Assembly: GCA_001871685.1 (NCBI GenBank)
Contig: MNVK01000094.1
Coordinates: 1-28,897, forward strand
Direction: 5' to 3'
From: Nitrospirae bacterium CG1_02_44_142
GTDB taxonomy: Bacteria; Nitrospirota; Thermodesulfovibrionia; Thermodesulfovibrionales; UBA1546
DNA length: 28,897 bases
Part shown: piece after piece, positions 16,818-22,918 of the stretch
How the letters are laid out: every line of letters starts with the position of its first letter
Numbering within the stretch: the first letter of the stretch is position 1
Notes under the pieces: generated by a model
Database searches by the model: none
Seen by the model: only the letters and a program-made list of their open reading frames with translations
What the model was told of the DNA's origin: nothing
Program-made: the position numbers and the translations under genes

Positions 16818-17123
16818 ATGAACATAATTGATTATCAAGGGAATGTTATCCGCCTGACTGATGAAAGACTTAAACATATAAAAGAGCATCCTGAAATAGC
16901 GATACACACCGATAAAATAAATGAAACCCTGTCATATCCGGATAGAGTTATAAAATCGCAGAGCGATAACGAAGTAAGGCTCTATTACAGACAATATGAA
17001 TGGCTTTCAATAGGCGATAAGTATTTATGCGTTGTGGTAAAATTTAAGGCAGAGGATGCATTTGTGATAACAGCTTATTTTACGGACAGCATCAAAAAAG
17101 GAGATGTGCTATGGAAAAAGTAA
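16818..17123 (+). CDS. Small BECR-nuclease-like protein, putative toxin
   Basis: A 101-residue protein with the pattern of PBECR-type (barnase/EndoU/colicin/RelE-like) nucleases: LTDERLKHIKEHPEI (about 13-27) with a conserved histidine, VRLYYRQYEW in the middle, LCVVVKFK, and FVITAYFTD near the end. Members are predicted RNases in toxin modules or attached to phage proteins. The ATG is 7 bases after a very strong GGGGGAGG site. It overlaps the following DUF2283 gene by 13 nt, forming a two-gene unit on the same strand as the MFS gene. Nuclease activity is a prediction; toxin-first order is less common but known. Confidence 0.7.
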   Translation: MNIIDYQGNVIRLTDERLKHIKEHPEIAIHTDKINETLSYPDRVIKSQSDNEVRLYYRQYEWLSIGDKYLCVVVKFKAEDAFVITAYFTDSIKKGDVLWKK

Positions 17124-17317
17124 AAGTCTGGTATGACCCTGAAGGGGATTATCTTGAAGTTATGTTTGAAAAGAAGGAAGGTTATTTCAAAGAGACAGCA
17201 TCTGACCAGATAATGGAAAAGGTTGATATGAAAGGTAATGTTATCGGATTTTCAATACTCAAGGTAAGCTCTCTTAAAGACCAACCTATAGAAGTAGCGC
17301 TTGCAGGGGCAAAATAA
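17111..17317 (+). CDS. DUF2283 protein, probable antitoxin partner
   Basis: A 68-residue DUF2283-family protein: VKVWYDPEGDYLEVMF at residues 4-19, and a middle GNVIGFSILKVSSL. This small family often sits next to a DUF4258 or BECR-like gene and is predicted to be an antitoxin. Its ATG lies inside the upstream gene (13-nt overlap), so expression is coupled. I am confident of the family; the antitoxin role rests on gene context. Confidence 0.75.
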   Translation: MEKVKVWYDPEGDYLEVMFEKKEGYFKETASDQIMEKVDMKGNVIGFSILKVSSLKDQPIEVALAGAK

Positions 17318-17360
17318 CGACACGTATCTACGAAAAGTCTTACTTTTATAAAAGGATTAT

Positions 17361-17588
17361 ATGGGACTATCTGAGATTATACCATCAGCGCCCAAAATAG
17401 ACAGAATTATAAGCAGGATAGAAGAAGGTGATATCAAAATACCTGATTTTCAGAGAGGCTTTGTTTGGAACCAAGAGCAAGTAATTAATTTAGGGACAGT
17501 AAAGGGGACAGGCTGCTTAAATCTTAGCCCCATAGTCAAAAAAAAGATTAGAAACAATCAATGCATCTCAGGGATATTTAAGCTGTAA
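17361..17588 (+). pseudogene. Truncated DUF262 (GmrSD/ParB-like) N-terminal fragment
   Basis: The first 45 or so residues match the DUF262 N-terminus: KIDRIISRIEEGDIKIPDFQ, then RGFVWNQEQVINL. This is the ParB-like nucleotide-binding part of GmrS-type restriction proteins and relatives. Full proteins are several hundred residues, but after about base 17494 the match stops and the frame runs through unrelated sequence to 17588. The break coincides with GGGACAGTAAAGGGGACAGG (17495-17514), which recalls the GGGGACAG-rich ends seen near some REP/IS200-type elements. AAAGGA precedes the ATG. The tail overlaps the 3' end of the opposing ymdB-like gene by 21 bases. Likely a relic of a defence gene. 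Confidence 0.65.
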
Positions 17589-18350
17589 TCTCTGGATTGC
17601 GGCTGCCTTTCCGGTCTTTTCATCTATCTCTATAACTACGGCGCATAATATCCCTTCTCCCTTAGCCACTTCAAATCTCATTGGCATCTGAAGCAGAAAC
17701 CTCTCTATAATCTGCTCTTTCTCAATCCCGATAATAGAAACCGCAGGCCCCGTCATTCCAACATCCGTAATATATGCGGTGCCGTTAGGAAGGATTTTTT
17801 CATCTGCTGTCTGCACATGCGTATGCGTGCCGATAACCGCGCTTACTTCCCCGTCAACGAAATAACCGAACGCTATCTTTTCTGAGGTTGCCTCCGCATG
17901 AAAGTCCACTATAATTATATCCGTTGATTCTCTTAGTTTCTTAATCGCTTCCTTGCCCGTTCTGAACGGGCAGTCTAGGGCTGACATAAAAACCCTGCCT
18001 GAGATATTCAGCACTCCGACCTTTGTTCCGTTTGAAAGCGTTTGAACCGCGCTGCCGCAGCCGGGCACGCCGGGCGGATAGTTCACAGGCCTAAGTATCC
18101 TGTCTTCTTTTGCAATATAAGGGATAGAATCCTTTTTATCCCATATATGATTGCCGGTTGTGATTATATTAACGCCGCAATTCAGTATCTCAGCCGCGGT
18201 TTTCTCTGTCACGCCAAAGCCGCCGGCTGCATTCTCACCATTTACAATTACAAAGTCTATTTTGTATCTGTCAACAATATTGGGCAGGAGTCCCTTGAGG
18301 GTTGTCCTGCCGAGCTTGCCGACTATATCGCCTATAAATAAAACTTTCAT
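17568..18350 (-). CDS. YmdB-family metallophosphoesterase (2',3'-cyclic phosphodiesterase type)
   Basis: A 260-residue protein of the TIGR00282/YmdB family. Metal ligands are visible: D8 in FIGDIVGKLG, E39-N40 in VNGEN, N67-H68 in TTGNHIWD, H151 in VDFHAEATSE, and H176 and H178 in GTHTHVQTADE. In Bacillus, YmdB is a cyclic-nucleotide phosphodiesterase that affects biofilm genes and is encoded beside rny, as here (rny lies 79 bases upstream on the same strand). The ATG at 18350 starts at the conserved first strand, but no Shine-Dalgarno precedes it; a C-rich repeat region occupies the leader. Confidence 0.92.
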   Translation of the reverse strand: MKVLFIGDIVGKLGRTTLKGLLPNIVDRYKIDFVIVNGENAAGGFGVTEKTAAEILNCGVNIITTGNHIWDKKDSIPYIAKEDRILRPVNYPPGVPGCGSAVQTLSNGTKVGVLNISGRVFMSALDCPFRTGKEAIKKLRESTDIIIVDFHAEATSEKIAFGYFVDGEVSAVIGTHTHVQTADEKILPNGTAYITDVGMTGPAVSIIGIEKEQIIERFLLQMPMRFEVAKGEGILCAVVIEIDEKTGKAAAIQRLQLKYP

Positions 18351-18360
18351 AATTCAAATT

Positions 18361-18384
18361 GGGGTCGGGGTTTGGGGGTTTGGG
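18361..18384 (+). repeat. G-quadruplex motif between rny and ymdB
   Basis: On the plus strand there are four G runs (GGGG, GGGG, GGGGG, GGG) separated by 2, 3 and 3 bases. This meets the usual G3+N1-7 quadruplex pattern. It begins 10 bases beyond the ymdB start codon, on the template strand for rny-ymdB transcription. Confidence 0.7.
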
Positions 18385-18398
18385 ATTGGTTCTCATAC

Positions 18399-18426
18399 TA
18401 ACACCTAATCCCTAACACCTAATCCC
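18399..18426. repeat. 14-nt tandem duplication next to the rny stop
   Basis: TAACACCTAATCCC occurs twice in a row (18399-18412 and 18413-18426), ending 3 bases from the rny stop codon. Together with the adjacent G-run motif it fills most of the rny-ymdB spacer. Confidence 0.85.
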
Positions 18427-18429
18427 TAA

Positions 18430-19995
18430 TTATTTCGCATATTCCACATATCGCGATTCTCTTATAACAGTAACCTTTATTTGTCCCGGATACGTCATCT
18501 CGGATTCTATCTTCTTTGCCAAATCCTTAGACATTACCGCTGACATATCATCTGTCATATCTTCAGGCCTTACAATTATTCTTATCTCTCTGCCGGCCTG
18601 TATTGCGTAGCACTTATCCACGCCTTTATATGACATAGCCATTTGCTCAAGATTCTTAAGGCGCTTTAGATAGTTTTCTATGCTTTCCCTCCTGACGCCC
18701 GGCCTTGCGGCGGAAAGCGCATCAGCAGCTGCAACAAGCGCCGCCTCCGCAGTCATGGGGTCGCCCTCTCCATGGTGAACCAGTATTGCATTTACCACCT
18801 TCGGATTTTCACCGTGTTTTTTTGCAATGTTGGCCCCAATCTCCGGATGTGAACCCTCAACCTCATGGTCCACCGCCTTGCCAATATCATGTAGAAGCCC
18901 AGCCCTCTTGGCGAGCCTGACGTCAATGCCGAGTTCGCCTGCCATCATGCCCGCAAGATACGCCACCTCTTTTGAATGCTGAAGCACAGGCTGTCCGTAT
19001 GACGTCCTGTATTTGAGTCTGCCGAGAAGTTTTATTATCTCGGGGTGTATTCCGGAAATACCAATATCAAAAACCGCCCTTTCTCCTTCCTCCCTGATGT
19101 TTGCCTCTATCTCTTTCTTAACCTTTTCAACAATTTCCTCTATCCTCGTCGGATGTATCCTGCCGTCCGCAATAAGCCTCTCAAGCGAAATCTTCGCAAT
19201 CTCTCTCCTTACAGGGTCAAAAGCCGAAAGGGTTACAATCTCAGGGGTATCATCAACGATAAAATCAACGCCTGTAGCCGCCTCAAGGGCGCGGATATTC
19301 CTGCCTTCTCTTCCTATTATCCTGCCCTTCATTTCATCACTTGGAAGGCTTACTGCCGACGCCGTGGCGTCCGCAACATATTCACTCGCATATCTCTGTA
19401 TGGCAAAGCTTATCGTTTCCTTGGCTTTTTTCTCAGCCGTTTCTTTCACCTCATCTTCTATGGTCTTTGCAAGCCTTGCCGCCTCAAAACGGGATTCCTC
19501 TTCTACCCTCTTAAACAGTTCCGCCTTGGCCTCATCAGAACTTATTCCCGATATTCTTTCAAGCTGAAGAGTCTGCTCTTTCAGCATCTGATTGTAGCGG
19601 TTGTCTTTTTCCTGTATGACCCGCTCTTTTGAAGCGTATTCTTTTTCCCTTCTTGTAAGGTCATGTTCCCTTTTATCTATCTGGTCAAACTTGCGGTCTA
19701 AGGTCTCCTCTTTCTGCCTGAGCCTTTTATCCAACTGGTTTAACTCAAAACGCCTTTCTTTCAGCTCTTTATCTACCTCTGACTTGGCATGATAGACCAG
19801 GTCTTTTGCCTCAAGAGCCGCCTCTTTCTTTATAGTCTCGGCTTCTTTTTTTGTCTCTTCAAGCAGCTTTAATTTTTCTTTCTCAATATCTAATCGCTGA
19901 GGTTTCAAAGAGCTTCTATATATTAAGCTCATTATTACGCCAACCGCAGCGCCAACGCCAACAGCAATTAATATAAGGGACACTGTATCAATCAT
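18430..19995 (-). CDS. rny: Ribonuclease Y
   Basis: A 521-residue membrane-anchored endoribonuclease that starts mRNA decay. Order of parts: N-terminal helix (about 5-26), a long charged coiled coil (about 30-200) rich in K, E and R, a KH RNA-binding domain with GRIIGREGRNIRALE near residue 222, and an HD domain with LLHDIGKAVDHE near 366. The C-terminal segment is conserved (YPGQIKVTVIRE). Length matches the family (about 515-525). The ATG has AAAGGAGGAG upstream. ymdB follows on the same strand, and a 6S RNA gene lies upstream across a structured gap. Confidence 0.97.
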   Translation of the reverse strand: MIDTVSLILIAVGVGAAVGVIMSLIYRSSLKPQRLDIEKEKLKLLEETKKEAETIKKEAALEAKDLVYHAKSEVDKELKERRFELNQLDKRLRQKEETLDRKFDQIDKREHDLTRREKEYASKERVIQEKDNRYNQMLKEQTLQLERISGISSDEAKAELFKRVEEESRFEAARLAKTIEDEVKETAEKKAKETISFAIQRYASEYVADATASAVSLPSDEMKGRIIGREGRNIRALEAATGVDFIVDDTPEIVTLSAFDPVRREIAKISLERLIADGRIHPTRIEEIVEKVKKEIEANIREEGERAVFDIGISGIHPEIIKLLGRLKYRTSYGQPVLQHSKEVAYLAGMMAGELGIDVRLAKRAGLLHDIGKAVDHEVEGSHPEIGANIAKKHGENPKVVNAILVHHGEGDPMTAEAALVAAADALSAARPGVRRESIENYLKRLKNLEQMAMSYKGVDKCYAIQAGREIRIIVRPEDMTDDMSAVMSKDLAKKIESEMTYPGQIKVTVIRESRYVEYAK

Positions 19996-20371
19996 TTGAT
20001 ATTCTCCTCCTTTTCACTCTATATTTAATGCGGACACCCGGCGTCTATACAAATGCCGAATGTGCGCTGCACATTCATCCACTAACGGTTAAACGGCTTT
20101 TTGCGCAAGGATAAAAGCTATCCTTATGCGTCTTAGGCAGGTCTGCGGCTCGTAGAGAGTTATGGGTTCATTTGTGTTAAGAGACAAGCGGGAATATATG
20201 CCTGGCATGTATTTTACCGGCATACTTTATCATACGGCTCAACAAACGGAGCCTATAATCAAACCCTTTATCTATATTTTCCCTCAGAAACATAATTTCC
20301 GCCATAAAAGCCCGTCCTGCCCTTCTCAAAAAGCGATGGGTCGTAAAAGCCCCGCTCCTCACCGCTGAAAT
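19996..20371 (-). other. Gene-free structured leader between 6S RNA and rny
   Basis: I find no convincing gene in these 376 bases. There are two inverted repeats: the perfect GAATGTGC/GCACATTC (20058-20076, 3-nt loop), and CGCAAGGATA with its near-complement around a 5-nt loop (20103-20130). Both could fold in the rny leader transcript. One short minus frame (about 20271-20400) reads a protein-like string but has no start codon. No known riboswitch or tRNA pattern was recognised. Confidence 0.5.
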
Positions 20372-20567
20372 AAACCCGCCCTGCCGTGCAAATGAACAAT
20401 CAGATCCGCCCTTAAAATAGGTGGGTGTCTTGAAGGGGACTTCAGGCTTTCCCGAATGATTCGGGACATGCACACCGTCCTCCTTACTTAGACTCCCTAA
20501 AGATCTAATTTGCCGGATCAACTTTTTCATCTGTCACCAACAGGGCAGGCAGCCCTGTTTTCCTTTC
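20372..20567 (-). ncRNA. ssrS: 6S RNA
   Basis: 6S RNA binds the housekeeping RNA polymerase and imitates an open promoter. Read on the minus strand, GGTGTGCATG (20476-20467), a CCCGAATCATTCGGG hairpin (20465-20451), an AAGCCT-like stretch and GACACCCACCT (20429-20419) occur in the order found in E. coli 6S RNA. The ends form an 11-bp closing stem: CCTGCCCTGTT (20549-20539) against GGCAGGGCGGG (20385-20375), with G-U pairs. Size is about 180-195 nt. A promoter sits just upstream. Placement beside rny fits known neighbourhoods in related phyla. The exact 3' end is uncertain; no terminator is evident. Confidence 0.85.
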
Positions 20568-20574
20568 TGATTAT

Positions 20575-20603
20575 TTTATAACAAAATCAGCGTATTTAAG
20601 CAA
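20575..20603 (-). promoter_or_regulatory. Promoter of the 6S RNA gene
   Basis: On the minus strand, TTGCTT (20603-20598) and TATAAA (20580-20575) with a 17-bp spacer. The predicted start is near 20568, which agrees with the 5' end implied by the closing stem. Confidence 0.6.
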
Positions 20604-20684
20604 GGGAAAATCTTTGCCAAGAGAACTTTTAGCTTGTATTAAAAATCTTTTTTGAATAAACTATCAAAATAAGTAAAAAGGGCT

Positions 20685-21440
20685 ATGACAGGAATAATAT
20701 TAGCAGGCGGAGAAAATCGGAGAATCCCGTGGCTGAAGGGACACATTGAAATCAATGGGAAAAGGATAATTGACTCAAGTGTCGGCTTGATGAAAGGTTT
20801 ATTTGACAGAGTCGTTATAAGCACAAATGCGCCGGAACTTTATTTTTACTGCGGGGCTCCGATGATAGGAGACGTTATAAACCAAAGGGGACCGCTCACC
20901 GGCATTTTCTCTGTGCTGTCAAATATAAAGGATAATGCGATATTCGCAGTCGCCTGTGATATGCCGTTCCTGAATGAACGGCTTATGAGGTATATAGTTG
21001 ATAAATATGAAGCGCAGCAACCGGCAATCAGCAATCGGCAGTCAAATCCCCCCTTACCCCCCTTTTCTAAAGGGGGGCGTGGGGGGATTACTAACTCAGG
21101 ACTCCGAACATCGAGCTCCGAACTCAAGCAGCGGGATGCTGTGATACCTGTATTTGAAGGAAGGCCGCAGCCTCTTTTTGGGATTTATTCAAGAAATATT
21201 CTCGGCGTCATTGAAGAAAGACTTAATAAAGGACTAAAGAAACTTAAGGATATGTTGACAGAGATTAACGTATTATATATAAAAGAGGAAGAGGTAAGGC
21301 AGATAGACCCTGAAGGCAGGTCATTTCTGAATATCAATACAATGGAAGACTATAAAAAGATAGTGATTAGTGTCAGTGAACAGACACTGAAAACTGACAC
21401 TGTCACTAAAAAAGGAGGAGGTAAGATATGTTTGGTTTAG
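20685..21440 (+). CDS. mobA: Molybdenum cofactor guanylyltransferase with an in-frame repeat insertion
   Basis: A 251-residue MobA-type nucleotidyltransferase that joins GMP to molybdopterin. Motifs are GIILAGGENRR at residues 3-13 with Lys18 downstream, RGPLTGIFSVL, ACDMPFLNERL, a late PQPLFGIYS and NINTMEDY. Residues about 111-147 are extra to the family and include a palindromic element translated as NPPLPPFSKGGRGGI. The tail after NTMEDYKK (about 25 residues) is also unusual: it runs through an inverted repeat and the tatA ribosome site, overlapping tatA by 13 nt. AAAAAGGG precedes the ATG. Whether the enzyme stays active with the insertion is unknown. Confidence 0.85.
   Translation: MTGIILAGGENRRIPWLKGHIEINGKRIIDSSVGLMKGLFDRVVISTNAPELYFYCGAPMIGDVINQRGPLTGIFSVLSNIKDNAIFAVACDMPFLNERLMRYIVDKYEAQQPAISNRQSNPPLPPFSKGGRGGITNSGLRTSSSELKQRDAVIPVFEGRPQPLFGIYSRNILGVIEERLNKGLKKLKDMLTEINVLYIKEEEVRQIDPEGRSFLNINTMEDYKKIVISVSEQTLKTDTVTKKGGGKICLV
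21045..21089. repeat. Palindromic element inside mobA
   Basis: A 45-bp double palindrome: AATCCCCCC, TTA, CCCCCCTTT, TCT, AAAGGGGGG, CGT, GGGGGGATT. Both 9-bp arm pairs are perfect. It is flanked by other repeat-like sequence: GCAATCAGCAATCGGCAG on the left and CTCCGAAC/CTCCGAACTC on the right. The reading frame stays open across all of it. Confidence 0.9.
21369..21401. repeat. Inverted repeat at the mobA end, upstream of tatA
   Basis: Perfect 9-bp arms, AGTGTCAGT (21369-21377) and ACTGACACT (21393-21401), with an internal CAGTG/CACTG pair. It ends 26 bases before the tatA ATG. It could be a regulator site, an RNA hairpin, or another small repeat. Confidence 0.65.
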
Positions 21441-21643
21441 GTATGCAGGAGCTAATCATTATACTGGTAATCGTAATTATTCTTTTTGGGGCCAAGCGGC
21501 TGCCGGAACTCGCAGGCGGTATTGGAAAAGCTATAAAAAATTTCAAGAAATCCATGTCAGAGCCTGACGAGATAGACGTCACACCCAAAAAACCGCTTGA
21601 AGAAGACAAAGGGAAGAAAGAAAAAACAGGACAGGAAAAATAA
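21428..21643 (+). CDS. tatA: Sec-independent protein translocase subunit TatA
   Basis: A 71-residue pore-forming subunit of the Tat pathway, which exports folded proteins such as molybdoenzymes. Standard layout: MFGLGMQELI, a single helix (about 7-21), the hinge FGAKRLPELAGGIGKAIKNF (about 21-40), and a charged lysine/glutamate-rich tail. AAAGGAGGAGG lies just before the ATG, inside the end of mobA. Placement beside mobA makes sense because many molybdoenzymes use Tat. TatC is not in the window. Confidence 0.94.
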   Translation: MFGLGMQELIIILVIVIILFGAKRLPELAGGIGKAIKNFKKSMSEPDEIDVTPKKPLEEDKGKKEKTGQEK

Positions 21644-21644
21644 T

Positions 21645-21705
21645 GAGTTAAGAGTTTGGAGTTCGAGGTAGTTTTAAAATCCTCCGGACTCATAACTCAA
21701 AACTC
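21645..21705. repeat. Imperfect palindrome between tatA and alr
   Basis: The left arm is about 24 nt (21645-21668, beginning GAGTTAAGAGTTTGG) and the right arm about 25 nt (21681-21705, beginning CCTCCGGACTC). They pair with a few mismatches around an AT-rich loop. Similar CTCCGAACTC pieces occur in the mobA insertion. It occupies the place where the alr ribosome site should be. Confidence 0.7.
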
Positions 21706-21715
21706 CGCACTGCCC

Positions 21716-22918
21716 ATGGAAAGAGGACCAATAGCAGAGATAGACCTCAGCGCTGTCGCACATAATCTTAGAGCGGCAAAAAAGATAATAGGAAACAGAA
21801 CAGTAATAGCTGTTGTAAAGGCTGACGGCTATGGCCACGGCGCTGTTGAAGTTTCACGCCGGCTTGTTAAAGAGGGGGCTTCTTATCTTGCAGTGGCATA
21901 CACTTCAGAAGCTGTTGTCCTGAGACGCTCAGGCATTAAAACGCCGATAATTGTACTCTTTGATAAAAATAATATAGAAGACTATTTTAAATACAGCCTT
22001 ATACCTGTGGTCCATGATGTTAAAACAGCGCAAAGATTCTCTAAAGAAGCAAAGGCAAGAAAACATAATATCAATTTACATATAAAAGTGGATACAGGCA
22101 TGGGAAGGCTCGGTTTTAATATGGAAGACATAGAAAAAGAGATGAGCGCAATATCCAAAATGAATTCCATATCGGTCAAAGGGCTTATGAGCCATTTTTC
22201 CGACGCCGGCCTTTATGATAGGTCATCCCCATTAGTGCAGGTTGAGAGATTTAACAAAATAAGGAACATCCTTTATGGGAAAGGCGTCAAATCGCTTCTC
22301 TGCCATATGGCTAACAGCGCCGCTGTTATGACGCTCCCTGAATCGTACCTTGACGCTGTCAGACCCGGACTGATGCTGTACGGATGCTCACCGATCCATG
22401 ATACAGGATTCTCTCCTCAGGCGAGTCGCCGAGGAGACAAGATGCAGGATAACCCCCCTTTAATTCCCCCCTTACTAAGGGGGGACAGAGGGGGGTTGCA
22501 TCATGCATCATGCCTAAAACCTGCCATGACTGTTAAGACAAAGATACTTTCCATAAGAAGATTTAAAAAAGGAACGCCTGTAAGCTATGGCGGCGCCTTC
22601 ATTACAGCAAGGGAAAGCCTTATAGCGGTATTGCCCGTTGGTTATGCCGACGGCTATCCGAGAATCCTGTCAAATAATGCGGATGTTGTTATCAGAGGGA
22701 AACGCGCCCCTGTGGTCGGCAGGATATGTATGGACACTACAATGGCGGACGTTACAGAAATTAGAGGCGTCTCTGAAGGAGATGAGGTCATTCTGCTCGG
22801 CAGAGAGAAAAATACTGCTGTAACAGCAGCTGAACTCGCAGAAAAGGCAGGAACAATTCCTTATGAAATCCTGACCTCTCTGGGTAATAAATCACGAAGG
22901 GTATATATTAATGGCTAA
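21716..22918 (+). CDS. alr: Alanine racemase with an in-frame repeat insertion
   Basis: Makes D-alanine for peptidoglycan using pyridoxal phosphate. From ATG 21716 it is 400 residues against about 370 for the family. The PLP lysine is K35 in AVVKADGYGHGA, and the catalytic tyrosine is Y291 in GTPVSYGG. Also visible are HIKVDTGMGRLG, RPGLMLYGCSP, LPVGYADGYPR and GRICMDTTM. The surplus is at about residues 227-266, between LYGCSP and LKPAM, where a palindromic element is translated as NPPLIPPLLRGDRGG. I prefer the ATG at 21716 (MERGPIAEIDLS) over a TTG at 21656, which lies in a palindrome. No Shine-Dalgarno is apparent. It overlaps the following mlaE by 8 nt. Confidence 0.92.
   Translation: MERGPIAEIDLSAVAHNLRAAKKIIGNRTVIAVVKADGYGHGAVEVSRRLVKEGASYLAVAYTSEAVVLRRSGIKTPIIVLFDKNNIEDYFKYSLIPVVHDVKTAQRFSKEAKARKHNINLHIKVDTGMGRLGFNMEDIEKEMSAISKMNSISVKGLMSHFSDAGLYDRSSPLVQVERFNKIRNILYGKGVKSLLCHMANSAAVMTLPESYLDAVRPGLMLYGCSPIHDTGFSPQASRRGDKMQDNPPLIPPLLRGDRGGLHHASCLKPAMTVKTKILSIRRFKKGTPVSYGGAFITARESLIAVLPVGYADGYPRILSNNADVVIRGKRAPVVGRICMDTTMADVTEIRGVSEGDEVILLGREKNTAVTAAELAEKAGTIPYEILTSLGNKSRRVYING
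22413..22497. repeat. Composite palindromic insertion inside alr
   Basis: There are two hairpins. The first (about 22413-22438) has TCTCCTC/GAGGAGA arms with GGCGA/TCGCC inside. The second (22451-22497) has outer arms AACCCCCCT/AGGGGGGTT and inner arms CCCCCCTT/AAGGGGGG around ACT. The second has the same design as the element in mobA. Short CATGAT/ATGCAT-type repeats lie on both sides. Confidence 0.85.

Noticed and set aside
19013..19632. Long plus-strand frames opposite rny
   Set aside because: They are mirror frames of the strongly conserved rny sequence, with serine- and leucine-rich composition and no ribosome site.
20040..20180. Possible tRNA, tmRNA or riboswitch in the rny leader
   Set aside because: No T-loop GTTCGAATC-like motif, CCA end or known aptamer core was found on either strand; only simple hairpins are visible.
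20271..20400. Protein-like minus-strand string downstream of 6S RNA (FSGEERGFYDPSLFEKGR)
   Set aside because: There is no start codon or ribosome site, and it overlaps the 6S closing stem; it does not match 5-formyl-THF cyclo-ligase, the gene sometimes found near 6S RNA.
20177..20530. 117-codon open frame on the minus strand
   Set aside because: It lies over the 6S RNA and its downstream leader, has no family resemblance, and its start falls inside the RNA's 5' half.
21045..21089. Palindrome in mobA as a transcription terminator
   Set aside because: It is within an open reading frame, lacks a following T run, and a near-twin occurs inside alr, so a repeat element explains it better.
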